From an uncultured Candidatus Melainabacteria bacterium (GTDB lineage: Bacteria > Cyanobacteriota > Vampirovibrionia > Gastranaerophilales > Gastranaerophilaceae): DNA of 64,000 bases. The notes under the pieces are model-generated. The model was not told the origin of the DNA. It made no database searches and was given only the letters and a program-made list of their open reading frames with translations. The stretch spans positions 62,001 through 126,000 of the forward strand of contig CANARY010000005.1 of the NCBI GenBank assembly GCA_947364235.1, given 5' to 3'. The translations under genes and the position numbers were made by a program. Below, piece after piece: positions 62,837 to 64,000 of the stretch; the stretch's first letter is position 1; every line of letters begins with the position of its first letter.

Positions 62837-64000
62837 AAACCAATTCCCTCTCTATATTCTTTGAAAAATCCGAACGGCAATGAGCCCCTGCAGATTCTTT
62901 TCTATTAATCGCACCTTCAATTATCAAAGAAGCTGCTGTCAGCATATTACGATATTCGTACTCATCTTTGTTAAGGCACTTTCTAGTCCTGTTAAAATCT
63001 TTTTTAAGTTTATTTACTTCATTTTTTGCATACAATAAAGCTTCTTCAGTGCGAATAATTCCAACATTATTCCACATTAAATCCTTAAGCTGAGATTTTA
63101 AACTTTCAATATCAAAATCAACGTCGCTTAGAGGCTGAGAATAAACATCGATAATTCGTCTGATATTTTCATCAATCTTCTTAGGGGTTGATAAATTCGC
63201 AAAAGATAAATAATCCGCAAGCTCGTACGCACAAACAACACATTCCAAAAGCGAATTGCTTGCAAGCCTGTTTGCTCCATGCAAACCAGTAGAAGCACAT
63301 TCACCAATAGCATATAAACCTTTTATAGAAGTTTTTCCTTCTACACCAGCTTTAATTCCACCCATACTGTAATGAGCAGCTGGAGCAACAGGAATAGGCT
63401 TTTTAGAAATATCAATACCTGATTCATCGCATCTTTTTGATATTGTAGGAAAACGCTTAAATAGTTTAGCATGGTCTATCATAGAAGCATTTAAAAATAC
63501 ATTAAAAGTATGCTCTTTACTCATTTCGCTATAAATAGCACGTGTAACAATATCTCTTGGTGCAAGCTCTCTTTTATCATGATAATTAACCATAAACTCG
63601 TCACCGCTATTATTGATTAGCTTAGCTCCTTCACCGCGAACAGCCTCTGAAATCAAAAATCTGTCTTTACTTTTAGGATTAAGCGCCAGCGCTGTAGGAT
63701 GAAACTGAATAAATTCCATATCTTTAATAACAGCCCCTGCATTGTAAGCCAAATCAATTCCATCACCAGTAGCTCCATCAGGATTCGTTGTATATTTATA
63801 AAGCTGACCAACCCCGCCAGTAGCTAAAACAAGCGCTGATGTATAAACGATTTCATGCTCTCCAGTCAGTTCGTTATAAACAATTACACCTTTGCACTCC
63901 TGTTCTGAATCAACAAGAAGCTCTGCTGCAAAAGCATTTTCCATAATAACAATATTACCGTCATTACGCACTGCACGGCATAAAGCTTCTGTAATCTTTC
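62826..64000 (-). CDS. nadB: L-aspartate oxidase, N-terminus beyond the window
   Basis: First enzyme of de novo NAD synthesis: oxidises aspartate to iminoaspartate with FAD. The visible 391 residues lack the N-terminal FAD-binding motif, which lies past the edge. The reading frame stays open to 64000 (KITEALCRAVRNDGN), so the GTG at 63971 is internal. Family motifs present: ALVLATGGVGQLYKYTTNPDGATGDGI, MEFIQFHPTAL, APAAHYSMGGI, and ALYAIGECASTGLHGANRLASNSLLE-type sequence. nadC follows with an 11-nt overlap. Confidence 0.95.
   Translation of the reverse strand, partial: KITEALCRAVRNDGNIVIMENAFAAELLVDSEQECKGVIVYNELTGEHEIVYTSALVLATGGVGQLYKYTTNPDGATGDGIDLAYNAGAVIKDMEFIQFHPTALALNPKSKDRFLISEAVRGEGAKLINNSGDEFMVNYHDKRELAPRDIVTRAIYSEMSKEHTFNVFLNASMIDHAKLFKRFPTISKRCDESGIDISKKPIPVAPAAHYSMGGIKAGVEGKTSIKGLYAIGECASTGLHGANRLASNSLLECVVCAYELADYLSFANLSTPKKIDENIRRIIDVYSQPLSDVDFDIESLKSQLKDLMWNNVGIIRTEEALLYAKNEVNKLKKDFNRTRKCLNKDEYEYRNMLTAASLIIEGAINRKESAGAHCRSDFSKNIERELVYAK

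Noticed and set aside
63971-64000. GTG 63971 as the true start of nadB
   Set aside because: The frame stays open to the window edge with NadB-like residues (ITEAL), and the FAD-binding N-terminus is missing, so the gene is cut by the window.

Overview
The window is a gene-dense, AT-rich bacterial chromosome segment with about 56 protein genes, two tRNAs and no rRNA, CRISPR array, insertion sequence or prophage. The closest fit is a non-photosynthetic relative of cyanobacteria (Vampirovibrionia/'Melainabacteria', probably the gut order Gastranaerophilales). This is an inference from low GC, a cyanobacterial flavour (Tic20-like membrane protein, DUF512 radical SAM protein, NarL-type regulators, many TPR/HEAT proteins), absence of any photosynthesis gene, an unsplit intein-free dnaE, and K/E/Q-rich coiled-coil proteins I do not recognise. 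It should be checked by phylogeny.

Layout. 1-6700: lysS, thiL, ispD, a secreted repeat protein, then a minus-strand rpiB-rsfS-TPR-Tic20-like cluster. 6700-13400: a calpain-like protease, a GAF histidine kinase, a SNF2 helicase and gpmI. 13400-22900: a 573-aa coiled-coil protein, an ArnT-like glycosyltransferase, dnaE, an M/Q-rich coiled-coil protein, an OLD-type TOPRIM protein and tRNA-Lys(UUU). 23100-27440: a tightly overlapping rmlC-rmlB-rmlD-rmlA-dxr operon making dTDP-rhamnose, ending with an isoprenoid gene. 27400-34100: bioF, a ctp protease, a secreted HExxH protein, and mnmD overlapping an FAD oxidoreductase, then a uridine-kinase-like gene. 34100-41800: two minus-strand clusters (PilZ-like + TPR; degenerate histidine kinase + MalK-type ATPase + AsmA-like protein). 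41900-45400: dnaJ-like gene and a flagellin carrying about 13 GLUG repeats. 45600-49700: gcvT-gcvH-gcvPA (no gcvPB) and nupC. 49650-54700: a small gene, a DUF262/wHTH pair, and a HEAT-queC-DUF366-SPOR operon. 54800-64000: two small genes, folD with a CooC-like ATPase, a NarL-type regulator, a GGDEF/HD-GYP-padR-DUF512 operon, tRNA-Arg(CCG), and nadC-nadB (nadB runs off the edge).

The most interesting structure is not a gene. A near-identical 18-bp element (TGTNAACTTTTGTAACAA and variants) lies upstream of the M/Q-rich coiled-coil gene, the 143-aa coiled-coil gene, the 573-aa coiled-coil gene and the GLUG flagellin. In three of these it is followed after 33-34 bp by an AT-rich box ending in TAAG. 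A matching box also precedes the 67-aa gene, and weaker versions precede the calpain-like gene. I propose a regulon of surface or secreted accessory proteins. The flagellin leader also contains an 11-bp homopolymeric C tract (G on the coding strand), so that gene may in addition be phase variable.

A second recurring pattern is TATAAT followed after exactly 7 nt by ATG with no Shine-Dalgarno sequence (21824, 30625, and 36363 on the minus strand), suggesting leaderless mRNAs alongside ordinary GGAG-led genes.
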